This document shows positions 33,626-46,700 of a DNA stretch of 64,000 nucleotides, piece after piece. The stretch's first letter is position 1. Every line of letters starts with the position of its first letter. Location of the stretch: the NCBI RefSeq assembly GCF_965363235.1, contig NC_134842.1:38158458-38222457 (forward strand), given 5' to 3'. The position numbers and the translations under genes are program-made. The notes beneath the pieces were generated by a model. It did not search any database and was not told the origin of the DNA. It worked only from the letters and a program-made list of their open reading frames with translations. This stretch comes from Mytilus galloprovincialis (lineage: Eukaryota > Mollusca > Bivalvia > Mytilida > Mytilidae).

Positions 33626-33939
33626 ACGATATCGCAGGGCATGTGTTTTCTATCATGATGCTGCTAACATAGACGTCGTTACACCAAAGGTTGTTTGTGG
33701 TTTTACGGATACTGCAATACTTACAACCTTTGGCGATACTATACTGTTTAACATGAACTTGACTGATCGGTGAATGATCAGTGGGTGATCGATGACCCAA
33801 TGAATCCGTCAGATACATCATATAAGCCAGGGAGTTACCGTGATAACAGTCAGCAATTGATTAGTCAATAAATTATATGCATGGATCGAACGGATACATT
33901 TATATTTTAAATCAGTTGAAGGTCTTTCTACATCAATTT

Positions 33940-35020
33940 TCGGCGATCTTTTACTTTACGGGTCCCAACCCATATAGAGCTATACTTAACTATCCCCACC
34001 CCAAATTTCTACATTATTGATGAGAAGCTTTGTCTTGTTTACTCCAAGTTACTATTGGCGTCCAAGCATAGGTTCCCTCAAACTGATTCCATTAATAAAT
34101 GTTTCTATAAATTTTTGCCTGCAATAAGGGGGAAAATTGTCAGCTTCCAGTTTTAAAAATGTCACTTCCGGTATCATATAATAGCTATATTAACACTGAT
34201 TCCAAGTATATATGGTTTCTATATACTTTTGCCTGTAATGATGGAGATATTAGGTACTTCGGTTTTAGTGAAGGTCAATTCCGGTCTCAAATGCTTTGTT
34301 TATAATGCATATTTAGTTTCTATGTTCTTTTCAATAATATAAGTGCAAAAATGACTACTTCCGATTAAATCAAGGTAATTTCGGGTTGATATTTTTCAGG
34401 GTAATATGTCCTCCAACAATTTGCAAAACACCCTATGTCTTTATCATTCAACTTTTACTTGAATCCTTTAAGGGGCAAAAACTCCCATAAAATGTCATAG
34501 GATTCTCTCCGGCCAAACGTATCATATCTTCATCACAATGAGGAAAACATATTGCACCAGATCTTTAAAATATATTTTAAAGATTTGTCGCTTTCTTTTA
34601 CGGTTACGGCGATGATCCTGGAACAATGAAAAGTCAAAAACATGACCTTTACATTTGACCTTGACTTCAAATTCACAAACCGCAGTTCTGTATTACTTAC
34701 CTTCTTGTGATACATTGACATATCACTTATGTCAAATTCAAAAGGAGAAACAACTGTCATGTGGAGTCTACGAATTGATTCGGTTAAAATTTGACAAATC
34801 ATATCACGAGTAATTTAATAAATAAATTAGTCACTTTCTTTCACGGTAACGGAGAAAATCTCACCAATATGAAAACAGTGTTTGGGGAGATAACTCTTAC
34901 AATAAAAAGTCTTCGACTTAACAGGGCCAGTCTTAAATCCCAATAACTGTTCAATATGATATGCAAACAATTTAAGCAACATCTTGTTAAACCACAAAAC
35001 AATGTTTATCAAATCTAAAC
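33940..35020 (-). repeat. Dispersed repeat family E, reverse copy
   Basis: The minus strand contains 'ttatctccccaaacactgtt', 'aaaagaaagcgacaaatctt' and aggtcaaatgtaaaggtcat, matching the duplicated element at 56461-58340. Frames of 61-89 residues on this strand are not genes. Confidence 0.6.
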
Positions 35021-36208
35021 TCTATTAAGAGAAATTTGAAAAAATACCCGAATGCTTTTGTTGGGTCGTTTAAGAGTGCAATTATGATTTAGCTTAATGG
35101 AAATCATGACCTGATATTGATATGTAGCACTCGTGTTTACTTTTGGGATAAGTAAATACTTTTTAGTTCATTTTGTATGAAAATAATGATAGTTTTTTCT
35201 TCTTTATTAAAGTCAAAGCACTTTTATTTGCAATCATTTCACAAAATGAATACTTAAGGATCAGGATACCTCTATTCATGTATGTTATGTGTGTTTTAAA
35301 AAAGAGAAATAATCAATACCACTCTTTTTCTGATTTCCCTCTTGTCTTATAAAAAAAATAACATAACGGTGAACAAAAAGTATCAAAAACAAACGACGTT
35401 TATAATTTCCATTAAAATTTTAGACTATAGGGATATAAGAAAAAAGATACATTGTAACAACACTCTGGCGGTGATGTTTAGATAATCCTATATTCTTCTT
35501 TTTATACAAAAAATGCAATGTTGTTTGCAATCAATCACGTTTGATACCTGTGGTTAAGTCTTTCAAAAAAAACATAGGGAGAAGAATATTTCAACATTTG
35601 TTTCTTTATTTAAATGGAAATCATCAATCGTTATTGTTTTTTTGGTATCTTTGTTCATCTTGATGGATTGCTTTTTCGAAGAAAGGACAATACATTTGCA
35701 ATGTGTAGAGATACCGGAATGTCTTCTTTTCATGAAACATGATATATATATTCCATTCATTATTCAATAATAAGAAATGCGATTATATCTGAATTTCAAT
35801 AGAAATTATGAATCACAATTAGGCTTTAGTATTTCTGTACATCAGAATTGGTTGTTTTAGGTCAAATATAATGAATGTAAGAGATAGGATCATAGTAACA
35901 TTTTGTTTGCATTGTTTAAAAATACCACCTGTTTCTTCTTTGTTTATCTAGATAATGCAACGTTATCTGTGATCAGTCCTTTTAAACACCTCATGATTAG
36001 TAGTTTTTGATAAAATGCCTATGGATTAGGATAAAGTTATTTAAAGTTTTGTTGCTCAAATCAATGAATGTGTTCGTAGATAGTAGATGTTTTTGTGTTC
36101 TGTTAAATTGTTCCTTTTAAAATTGTTATACGATGATGACTGATGTACCCATTTTTTGACTATTCTATTTATTGTGTCTGTTTATTTAACGCATCAATGT
36201 AAATATAT

Positions 36209-36429
36209 CGGAAATTGATGAGACTGTCATTAAAGTGAGAGGTTTAGCGCTATAGAACCAGGTTTAATCCACCATTTTCTACATTTGAAAATGCCTGTAC
36301 CAAGTCAGGAATATGACAGCTCTTGTCCATTCGTTTTTTATGCGTTTTGTTGTACGATTTTGTCATGTGATTATGGACTTTCCGAATTGATTTTCCTCTG
36401 GGTTCGGTATTTTTGTGATTTTACTTTTT
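36209..36429 (+). repeat. Dispersed repeat family B copy
   Basis: From gagactgtcattaaagtgag through caccattttctacatttg to the 'gtgattttacttttt' end. The 74-residue frame inside is repeat-derived. Confidence 0.85.
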
Positions 36430-36690
36430 GGTATAGCCATGTAAATACCTACAGGTTACATTTAAAATTTGTTTGTCTTAAATTGACACTGTGGCTGCTT
36501 AAAACGTAAAATCGTATATTCAAACAAGTTTACAGCTTTATAGCTAATTTATTAGGATTACAGTTTTCCAATCGTTTTCCAATCGTCAACTTTACATTCT
36601 TGAGTAGAAACATAAAGTTTGTTCAATCATATTGCGTTGTCATAACTTTATTGATATGTGATGCGTGTGCGTCATTAAATAACAATAAAA

Positions 36691-36875
36691 AGTAAAATCA
36701 CAAAAATACTGAACCCCGAGGAAATTTCAAAACGGAAAGTCCCTAATCAAAAGATAAAATCAAAAGCTCAATCACATCAAACGAATGGATAACAACGGTC
36801 ATATTCCTGACTTAGATCAGGCATTTTCTTATGTAGAAAATGGTGGATTGAACCTGGGTTATAGCTAGCTAAACC
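36691..36875 (-). repeat. Dispersed repeat family B copy, reverse
   Basis: The inverse of the copy at 36209-36429 and about 260 bp from it, so the two can form a local hairpin. Confidence 0.8.
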
Positions 36876-37617
36876 ATTGACAGAGAAATGAATATGGAAA
36901 AACAAAACTGATTATGTATGGTGTTTAAGAAAACCAATTGAAATCAACAACACTCAATATTAATGGTCAACCCTAATTCCTAAAACTGATGGGATGTGAA
37001 TGCATCTTTACATATGAGAAACATTATCTACTGTCTTGGATCTCATACGATACTTGAAAATCGTCTGAAATGTTAATTGAACAATTATTTGCTAGTTCCT
37101 ATCCTTTCTTTTAGTTGAGACTGGCTTAACATTCCATCTTATGTATACATACCAAAATAAGATTTTCCAATTAACATTCCTGTTCGTGCTTTTTTGTAGT
37201 TAATGTATTTTTCAGGTAGTTCAGGTACTTATCTATACAAAATATGATCGAAATAATGATTTCGACAAACTAATATTTTCCTCTGTAAAGTAGTGTCTTA
37301 AATTCATATGGTAATTGATGTTTGAGGACCTACATATTAGCCTTCATATTTGAATCAAATAATTTGCTAATTTTTATGTATCTTGATGGTTTGTGTGTTT
37401 GGACAGAGCTTGGTTAACTACGCAAATCTTGCAGATGTTACTTTCAAATGATATCGATGTGTTGTGCAAAAAAGTTTTGAGGCATTCGGTTTTATTTTGC
37501 TGAAACGATGAGCATTATTTACCTTAAATACCTTCTTTTATTGTTTTATAGGGCCTCTATGGTGCTTCCGAAAATGTAAAAAAAATCATTGGATTGTGGT
37601 TGAGTTTTCCTTGACAG

Positions 37618-37731
37618 GAAGGAAGACATAAACGTATTAGACAACACATACTACGAGACAAGGAATATCAATACTTCATCATGTTCAAGCGAACTGTCAA
37701 TTTGCCAGATAATTTTGCTGTGCCTTCAAAG
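37618..37731 (+). CDS. MIB-like gene exon 1 of window
   Basis: The acceptor is gttttccttgacag and the donor is TCAAAG/gtaatg, phase 0-0, 38 codons starting EGRHKRIRQHILRDKEYQYF. An in-frame TGA sits at 37612-37614, so upstream extension without splicing is excluded. Met22 (FIMFKRTV) could be a start if the preceding part is 5' UTR. No domain recognised. Confidence 0.72.
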
Positions 37732-40700
37732 GTAATGCGATTTCCAGGTGTTTTTCCATGTCTATCGATTAATGTCAAAACATTCGATTGAAAGTTATAT
37801 TAAAATCAATGGCTCAGTGTACACGTACTTAAATGCATCATGTACAGATTGACTTTCAATTGATTCTCGTCATTTGAATGCACTTTCAGTGAAAACAACA
37901 TTTTTATAAGAATAAACAAGCATTGGTCATTGATTGAAAGCCAGGTCTACAGCTTAATAATTACTTATCTATTTGATCTCGAAGGACTTTTTCTAGTAGT
38001 AATAGCATCGTCTTTTGTGTCTTTTGGAGTATTATGATTTAGTGATGTACAACACATCGAACACAACATTTAAACTACATAGATTCGTGAATTTGTATGA
38101 AATATTAGTTTTTTCACACACACGTTTACATATACTTTGTATATATAATATATATTTAAAAATTCCAAAAGAACCAAAAGTTAAATAAAATTGATAAATT
38201 ATCAAGCGCATTTAACGATCTTAAGACTAGTTAAGACTATCATATTGTCATTGTTAAGGGGTATAAGTCTCCATGACGTAACAATACAGCATCGAATTTG
38301 ATTTTGTTTTATGTTGAACAATGTTTTTCAAAAGCTTTTATGTATACATGTTAAACATACTTGAAATACTTTTACATCCATCTTAGATTTGTGAGAATCT
38401 AAATTGATATTATTGAAAGAATCACATTGATACGAAGCACCTTTTTTTTGTTGACAATCATATAAACACTTATTTTAATAGAAAGACATTCATGGTCATC
38501 GTTCTTTAATGGATTCTCTGCGAACGTTTCCAGAGTTTGCTCAGTATAATATATCTAACAGATGTCCTAATGGTAAGTTGTTATATTACACATGCGTACT
38601 GCGAATTCACTTATGTTCGTGGGTACCGAATATCGTGGATTAAGGACAAACTATATGTTCATGAAATTTTAATTTCATGGATTTGCCTAAGTCTAAACCT
38701 ATAGGAAATTTGTCATTCGGTCATCATTTAATTTCGTGGTTCACCTATAACCACGAAATCCACGAAAATAAGTATTCAACGAATAGTAGGGAATCAACAG
38801 TATTTTAATTTAAATCCTTCTCTGTGTTCTGAATATATGTTACAGTTATTAAACTGACGATTGCCAGACTCTTTAAACATTTAAAGAACCATATGTTAAC
38901 AGTAATTAAAAAGGGTCTTTGCGACTACTATTTATTCAAAATTTATTGCATTCAAAATTACTTCTAGCAAATTAAATATGTTATAGTAGAAAAAAAAATA
39001 TAAGATGAAAGTCCAGGTTGACTGATTTCGGAACCAGTTGAAATTCTCCTACTTATGATACATTCTTATTCAAAGGATTTCTGAATGCAGTATAAATTGT
39101 GTAACAAAGTAACAAAGGAATGTTTACCTTGAAAACGCACATGATTAACTTCTGTTATATTGATACACATTTGTAATTCCATGAAACAAAACTAGCAGCC
39201 AACAATGTGGTGAACATTTGCCATAAATACATTTACGTTCTTAAAATTGAAATTTTAAATGCATTTACATCGGTCCGTGCACTCATCAGAGAGTCATAAC
39301 TACATCACAGCTAAGTGCCCCTTCTGATCAGTTGAAGGTACTTACTGTGTATTGGTTACCTTAACTTCACATAAAACAAGTAAAATATTATTTCAATTCG
39401 ACCTCTAGTACGTGTTACATGTGTAACATGTCCGTGTGTTTTCAGTATGGTGGATTTTAAAAGAAACAAAATCAGGCGAAGAATTTAAAGCCAACTGAAA
39501 CAAAATGTTGAAATAACCGCATATCATTTTAACATGTATACAAATAAATTAATCAAACATAAATATTCTCTCTAATCTATAATACCTTTTCCCCCATAAC
39601 TCTAGAAAAAGTAATGAAAGGTTTGAGAGTAGTTGATAAAGCATGGAATCCAGAAGAAGAAAAGAAATTAGGCACAATAGTAAAGGAATCCGGAAAAGAA
39701 GTTGACGTGCAATGGGACAAACCAGGACCAGTAGCCACCTCTTTAAAATTGTCTGAACTACGTTTATTCGACAATGGTGGTACAGGTAATCGCCGGTGAC
39801 AGGTTTTCTATTTTAATTGTAGATTGTGTACGTATATTATTACTATGTTAACATGGTTAACATAACATATAATGTATTTGAGTTAAAATGTTCAAAATGA
39901 GAAATAACGAATAGAACAAATGAATAATGCTTCTACTGTTATTTGTTCATTTGCCTTTTCCTGTGACATGATGTTCTAAAACTATCACTCTATCAGCATA
40001 TACCATTCACCTCTAATGTTTACATTATCAATGTTGCTGCATGGCAACTAATTGGAACTTATACATATAAATATAATGTAAAAACTAAACTGTTTGCAGT
40101 TTGAAGGTATTTGACAGTTGTAAGTATATTATCGATTGTATGACTCTTCAAATACAATAGTGTTACTCATATTCCTTTGTGATTCTCTAAACTGAAAGAT
40201 CATATGGCCATTCATAAACAACTTAATGAGTCCCTGACTTGAAATACACAATTAAATATCTTGAAAATGTGGTAACAACACTTACATATATACCATTCTT
40301 GATTTGCATATCTATAAATGCTTGAATTTGAAACATATATAGATTTTAGAAGGTCAACATGTTGGCTAACTCCTTAGATACGACATGTCAATTGTGCATT
40401 TGATGGTCAATATAGTAGCCATTCGAAACATAATGTTAACCAAAAATAGTAAACATTTGGCGAAATTGGTTATAAGGATTAAGTAGATATAAGAAGATGT
40501 GGTAAAACTGACAACTGATTCATATTTGTAAGACTGGCAAATGATACATCTTCTTTTCGAAATGTACAGTAAGGGTAATAGCGTCTTCTTGCAAAAATAT
40601 CAACTTGTGAACTAGCATGTTAAATTCTGTCTAACTAGCACAAATCATGGATTGTATGCATTTCATATTATGATTTCCTCTTATTGAAAAATCAATAAAT

Positions 40701-43700
40701 TTGCCACTTGACTTTAAAGATATTCGAAATCCTCTCTTCATTATTCTCACGAGCACCACCACAATCCCATATTCAGGCTTGGTTGTGACTAGTTAAACAA
40801 TTTATGATTACTAAAGGCGAACGAATACAAAAATAAACAAAAAACCTTTACATTTTTTTTTTGGATTTCATTTTGTTCATTTTTCATACGCTTATCTCAG
40901 TTCAATAATGTATCCTTAGTTTTTGTTTTATGATAAACAATACTACAGGGATCTCGATCATAAAACTTTACTCGGTATTTTGGTGTATTCGATGTACACA
41001 GTTTATGATTAAAACACCAAACCCAGTATTTTGATTGGTTGAGTTTGAGTCTGACTACGATAATCGTACACGAAATTTGATGTATACTAGAGAATTTTAA
41101 GTTTTTGACGTACTTAAACGTAACAAACCTTAACATTTCCAAAATATGATTATTGTTATCTCCCGTTGACCATTTAACTTCTGAATTAAACAAAAACCGT
41201 ATATTTTGACGTACGTAATAAACATTAACTTGGTCGTTGTAAAATTGTGTTTGTCTCCCTTTCTCCGTTTAGTTCAAATTTATTTAATATAGCGTATTCC
41301 ACGAGCGAGACTAAGGGGACAACGGTACTATTAATTCTACCATAGGCGACAATACTAACATTTTCTTAGATATTTAGGCATATTAAAATACCCGGATTAT
41401 CTGATTATCAGATCGTTCTGGGAGTTATTTTATTTGATTGCCTTTAAAATGAGTAAGGGCTTTACTTTTTTTTGTGTCTTATTGATAACCCAGCTTTTTT
41501 TTCAATGAATGATCTGTGGCGTGTGTGCCATAACCTATCAAGAAAAGTAGTTTGAAAACTTGGCCAGCTGAAGGACGCCTCCGTGTGTGGGGGGTTTCTC
41601 GCTGCATTGAAGACCAATTGATGGCACTCGGCTGTTGTCTGCTCTATGGTTGAGTTGTTTTCTATTTGACACATTTTCCATTTCCATTCTCAATTTTATT
41701 TTCCTTGGAAAGCTCATTTATATGGAAAGTGAAGAAAAAAAAACATATCGCTGTGTTATACATTTGCCATGTTTCATGTTTAGAATTTCTTGAAGGAAAT
41801 AGGTCCAAGAGTGCCAACAGGAGTGTTACGAACGGACAGACAGGGGGATTGAAGGTATCACTGTGTTACTATTACCCCTCGTAGCATCGCTGGGGACAGG
41901 TAATTACTCTGAAAAAAAGAAGGTTGTCTCTTGAAGAGAAAAGTTCTGCGTTTCGACAAAAAAAATCCAAGCCGACATGTAAGTTATCAAATACAAGATA
42001 CGGTATCAAATTACGCAGAATGGGTTATAATATCTCTAACATTTATGTCAACGAAGAATGGCTTGATTTCTAAGATTGTTGGACCCTTTTACTACGATCA
42101 TAGCATAAACTTTAGAAATTGACTGTCACATGGCATTGTTGTACAAGCTAAGCTGTCAATCAAACCGATACATTACCATGACAGGTGAACCATGCCGAGT
42201 AAGGTTTTTGAAAATAGTAATCTTGATATTTTTTCCCTGTTGCATTGCCTTAAATATTGGAACTAAGTTATGCATAAGTGACAATCAAAGCTGCATAAAG
42301 CAGCATATTTGATTTGTTTAAAATTTCTGTTGTTTTAATTCGGGAAGCTATCAGACTAGTCTTATATGCATGATTATTTTATTAGTTGTTAGTGGCCTTG
42401 AACTAGCCGTCAGTACTCTTAGATCTGTTCCTAGTGTCTTTTTGTTGTTGGGGATGTACAAGTACCCGGCCACATCTACTTGTATTTTTGTCCATCTGAT
42501 GAGTTTATATTTTTTCAAGTGATTTTTATAGTTCGTTCTTATATTGTACTGTTATACCACTGTCTCAGGTTCGGGGAGGGTTGGGATCCCGCTAACGTAA
42601 ATTGTTTAACCCCGCGACATTATGTATGTATGTACGCGTACGGTGCCTGTTCTTAGCCAGGAGCCTGTAATTCAGTGGTTGTCGTTTGTTTATGTGTTTC
42701 ATATTTGTTTTTTGTTCATTTTTTATTATATAAATAAGACCGTACGTTTTCGTTTTTGGATTGCTTTATATTTTCATTTCGGGGCCTTTTATAGCTGACT
42801 ATGCGGTATGGGCTTTGTTCATTTTTGAAGGCTGTACAGTGACCTATAGTTGTTAATTTATGTGTCATTTGGGTCTTTTGTGGAGAGTTGTCTCATTTGC
42901 AATCATACCACATCTTCTTTTTCATAAATCTGCTTCATGATCATACAGACTACAAGAAACTTGAATATATAGCAAAATCGTGGTTCTATGGCGGTAGATA
43001 AGTAAAAGGGGCGGATCCAAAAATTTCAAAAAGAGAGTTTCCAGAATAAAAAGAAAAAAAACCCAGTTGTTGTCTCCTTTTCTGTAATCTTCCCGTAATC
43101 TTTCGTATTTCCGAAGAAAAAAAATATCCAATCACAGACCCGCACCCCTGGTACAGCCACTGAGTAAATTATTTGTAACTTTTTATCTGTTGTACATAGT
43201 AAGCTTGGATGTTCTGCATGCAGGAAAACTACCGAGTATAACATACGATATTTTACTTTCTTCTGTTCAACTGAAATTGATGCGCAGAATTCCATGACCC
43301 TGACCTTTGACATTTTTAGGTTTTATGTTTATTTTATTTTCTGAGTCATATTTTTTTTTTTATAGATAATACATATCATTAATGTTCAGTATATATTTTT
43401 TCTCGATGTATCTAACAATTATTATGTTTCAAGTCATATAATCATGAGACAAAGGTATAAGTTATTTAACTTGTTTATTCTAAATTAAACTTGATGCACA
43501 TAAATGTTTTCGTAGTGACGACGTAAAACTTGCCACTAATTATTAATAATCAGACTGAAACGACCAAATCGAACTGAAAAGTTTAGATTTTTCAGTTTAT
43601 AAAGTTCAATTTTCAGATCACAGTCCTTGCTGTTATGTATATCAGTTGAGTCTGTTTAAGTCTCACTCACCTACACGAGTTGGTTTAAAAACAATGAAAA

Positions 43701-46700
43701 GGACCCGTCCTTACTTAATTAACCACAAGGACTGTTATTTGAAAAATGGACAAAAAAGGTTTTTATATATTGACAATTGTATCTTTTAAGAACGAAATTT
43801 AAACAAATCTTGCATGACTTTATTCTGCAACCGTAGGAACATCTTGTTCTTCATCAGGTTCATTTATAAATCCAGCCATTCTCCTGCAAGTAAAACACAT
43901 AACTCAACTTCACACGACGTTTAACCTTTTCACTTGTCAACCTGTCGACCTCTGCACTTATCGCATTTTAAACATGTCGACCTGTCAACTTGTCGACCTT
44001 AATAATTGTCAACATTGTGGACCTTTTTAGAGTCAAACTGTCGGTCTGTTACTTTGTCAACTGAAATGTAACATATAAATCGATTTACTCCTCCGATTTC
44101 CCGATGGAACTACAGTATTGTTTATCTTACTTGACCTGACCTTATGAGGTATAGTCAGATAGTTGAACAGCTTTCTGCACAGTTCGGAGCACACCTATAA
44201 ATTGTGTATAGGGAGGTCGATAATTCCCTCAGTCCCGAGAAAACGGAAGACGGACAAAAAAGAATGGAAAATATTGACTTTCAAAAGAATACCAAAAAAG
44301 CTTTGTGGTAAACCTTTTTTCTGTAAATGTGTTATATTCTTACTTTTGTACACATTTTACTTTCGTTCAGCTAAATGCATGTTCATGTTATTGATAAGGA
44401 AGCAACCCTTTTATTTTTAGGGGAGGGGGTATATGGATAAATTTGTTTTATTTCTAACATTTTTGGAGAAATTTCGATTGAGCCTATTTTATCATTGCTT
44501 GCCTGCGTGATTTTTTCCATATTCCAAACAACAATGGTTTGCAGCCATTTTTGATTTTGTTAATCGATCATTTAATTTTTCGGGGGAGGGGGAGAGATAT
44601 TGATTCGGAAATTTTGTTTTGAAAATTATCTAATGGGCAGAACTATCTTCTTTTTAAATTCACAGCACGACCCCTCCCCCAATATCGAACGGTCCTTGCT
44701 TCGTACATGAATGTTATTTACAATTAAAAGAATATTATCCGACTGAAATGTGACATGCTGAAACCGGCTAAGGGAGACAACCACAAAATAATTTATGTTT
44801 TATAAGTCCGTATATCTGTAAGCCTAAGTCACTTGTGTTTACGTACGTAAGTTTCGTTTGAAACGTAAAATTCTCTATTAAAACAGAAGACAACTTATAC
44901 CGTTAACGACGCTAAATTGTGGATTTTGCATTTGTCTGATAGAAATCCAATAACATTATAATTCCGTATGAATTTGTAGAGCATTGGCATAGCAATGATA
45001 CTGCAATCATACACGATGTAGAATTTAAATGTATTAAATATTTGAAGGAGTGTTGCATAACAACGTTGCATGTAAGGAATGTAATACATATCCTTTACGT
45101 GGTTTACGGTGGAAATGTCTCAACTGTGATGACTACGACCTATGCACGTTTTGTTATATGGCTGATGCACACAATTTGAGGCATATATTCCTACGCTTCA
45201 AAAGAAATGATTCTAAAGGGTAAATATAACTGTGTTTTTTCTACCCTTTTTGGGGGATTTGTTTTTTATTTTTACTTGTCGTTTCAATTATTAAAAAAAA
45301 GGTGGAAAATAAAGGCAACAGTAGTTTACCGCTGTTCGAAATTCATACATCGATATGGAAAAAACAAATCTGGGTTACAAACTAAACTGAGGGAAACGTT
45401 TCAAATATAAGAGAACTAGGACACAACAGGAACATAACATTAAAATGTAACACACACAGAAACGAACTGTAATGTTAAAAATATTATATGGAAAGTTATT
45501 TTGATTTTGTTTTGTCAACTTTATATAAGTCAGAGTCAAGTTTTTTTTAAAACAAACTCTCGTCCTTTTATCAAAAAGGTTATCTGAAAGTACGTAGACT
45601 TAATATATGAATAATCAGTGTTCAGGATTTAACAGTGTTGTTCTTTTTTGTTAACCCGTGTATTTATATTTATTTACTTATTTTTTACGTCATCGATACG
45701 TATATATGTTACAGTGAATTTGTATAATCAGTGATTGTGTAGAATCCCTGAAATTTTCAGGGATTATGTAGAGTCACTGGCCAGTTTAGGGACTATATAT
45801 AAGCACTAAAATTTTCAGGGATTATGTATAATCACTAGAAAAAAGTCAGGGATTATACATAATAACTGAAATGAAGAAATAGTTTTAATTTATAAAGAAA
45901 ATGAATAAAAGTCAAATAATTTATGCTATAAATGATCATAATAAAACAGCATAACACTGTATTAACATAAACTGTAAAATGTTAAGCACAAAATATCAAA
46001 ATGATAACCCAATTTTTTTTAAATGTTAGGCACAATATATTAAAATGTTAAACACATTATATTAAAATAAATGCCTCTCATCTGTTATTACCACAATATC
46101 CTCATTTTAGAAACCATTTTCATTCACTTATCGAATCAGATTTTATGACCCGCTTAAGAGAAATAGAGTGTTCAGTAAAACATCTGTAGGTACCCCCCCC
46201 CCCCTTTCCAAAAAAGGGAATTAGCAACACCGATGTGGTTCGAGCAAGAAACCATGTTTTTTGGCCAGGCGATATCCTTTTCAGACTTTTGGTGAACAAT
46301 TATCATTATCTTTTTTGGTATCCCCTTTCCTTTTTTACCCTGTGGAATCATGCTAAGAGAATATTACTCCAAATGCCAGCTTCCTCTAAACTTTTGTTCA
46401 AATTGTCAATCCTTAGTTTTTCTATACATTTAGATGCGTAAGTTCTCTCTGTTTAAATTTCTTGTTCATTTGAACAAAAAAAAAAACCAGATGTTCCATA
46501 ATCGTCTTCACCATTTGTTTTCCATGTACCACAAATAACATGCTCTGTGGATTTACAAATAGAACATGAATATCCATTGGACTCTGGCTTTAAATAAACA
46601 AACAATACATGTAAAGTTGTCGCTTTAAAGTGAATCTTGATAATATTAATTTTGAAAGTGTTCAACTTTATCTCTTAACCTTCAGTTGGTTGCATCTTTA

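Noticed and set aside
44895..44940. Further minus-strand exon upstream of 44194 (QMQNPQFSVVN)
   Set aside because: Its end phase does not match the exon at 44136-44194.
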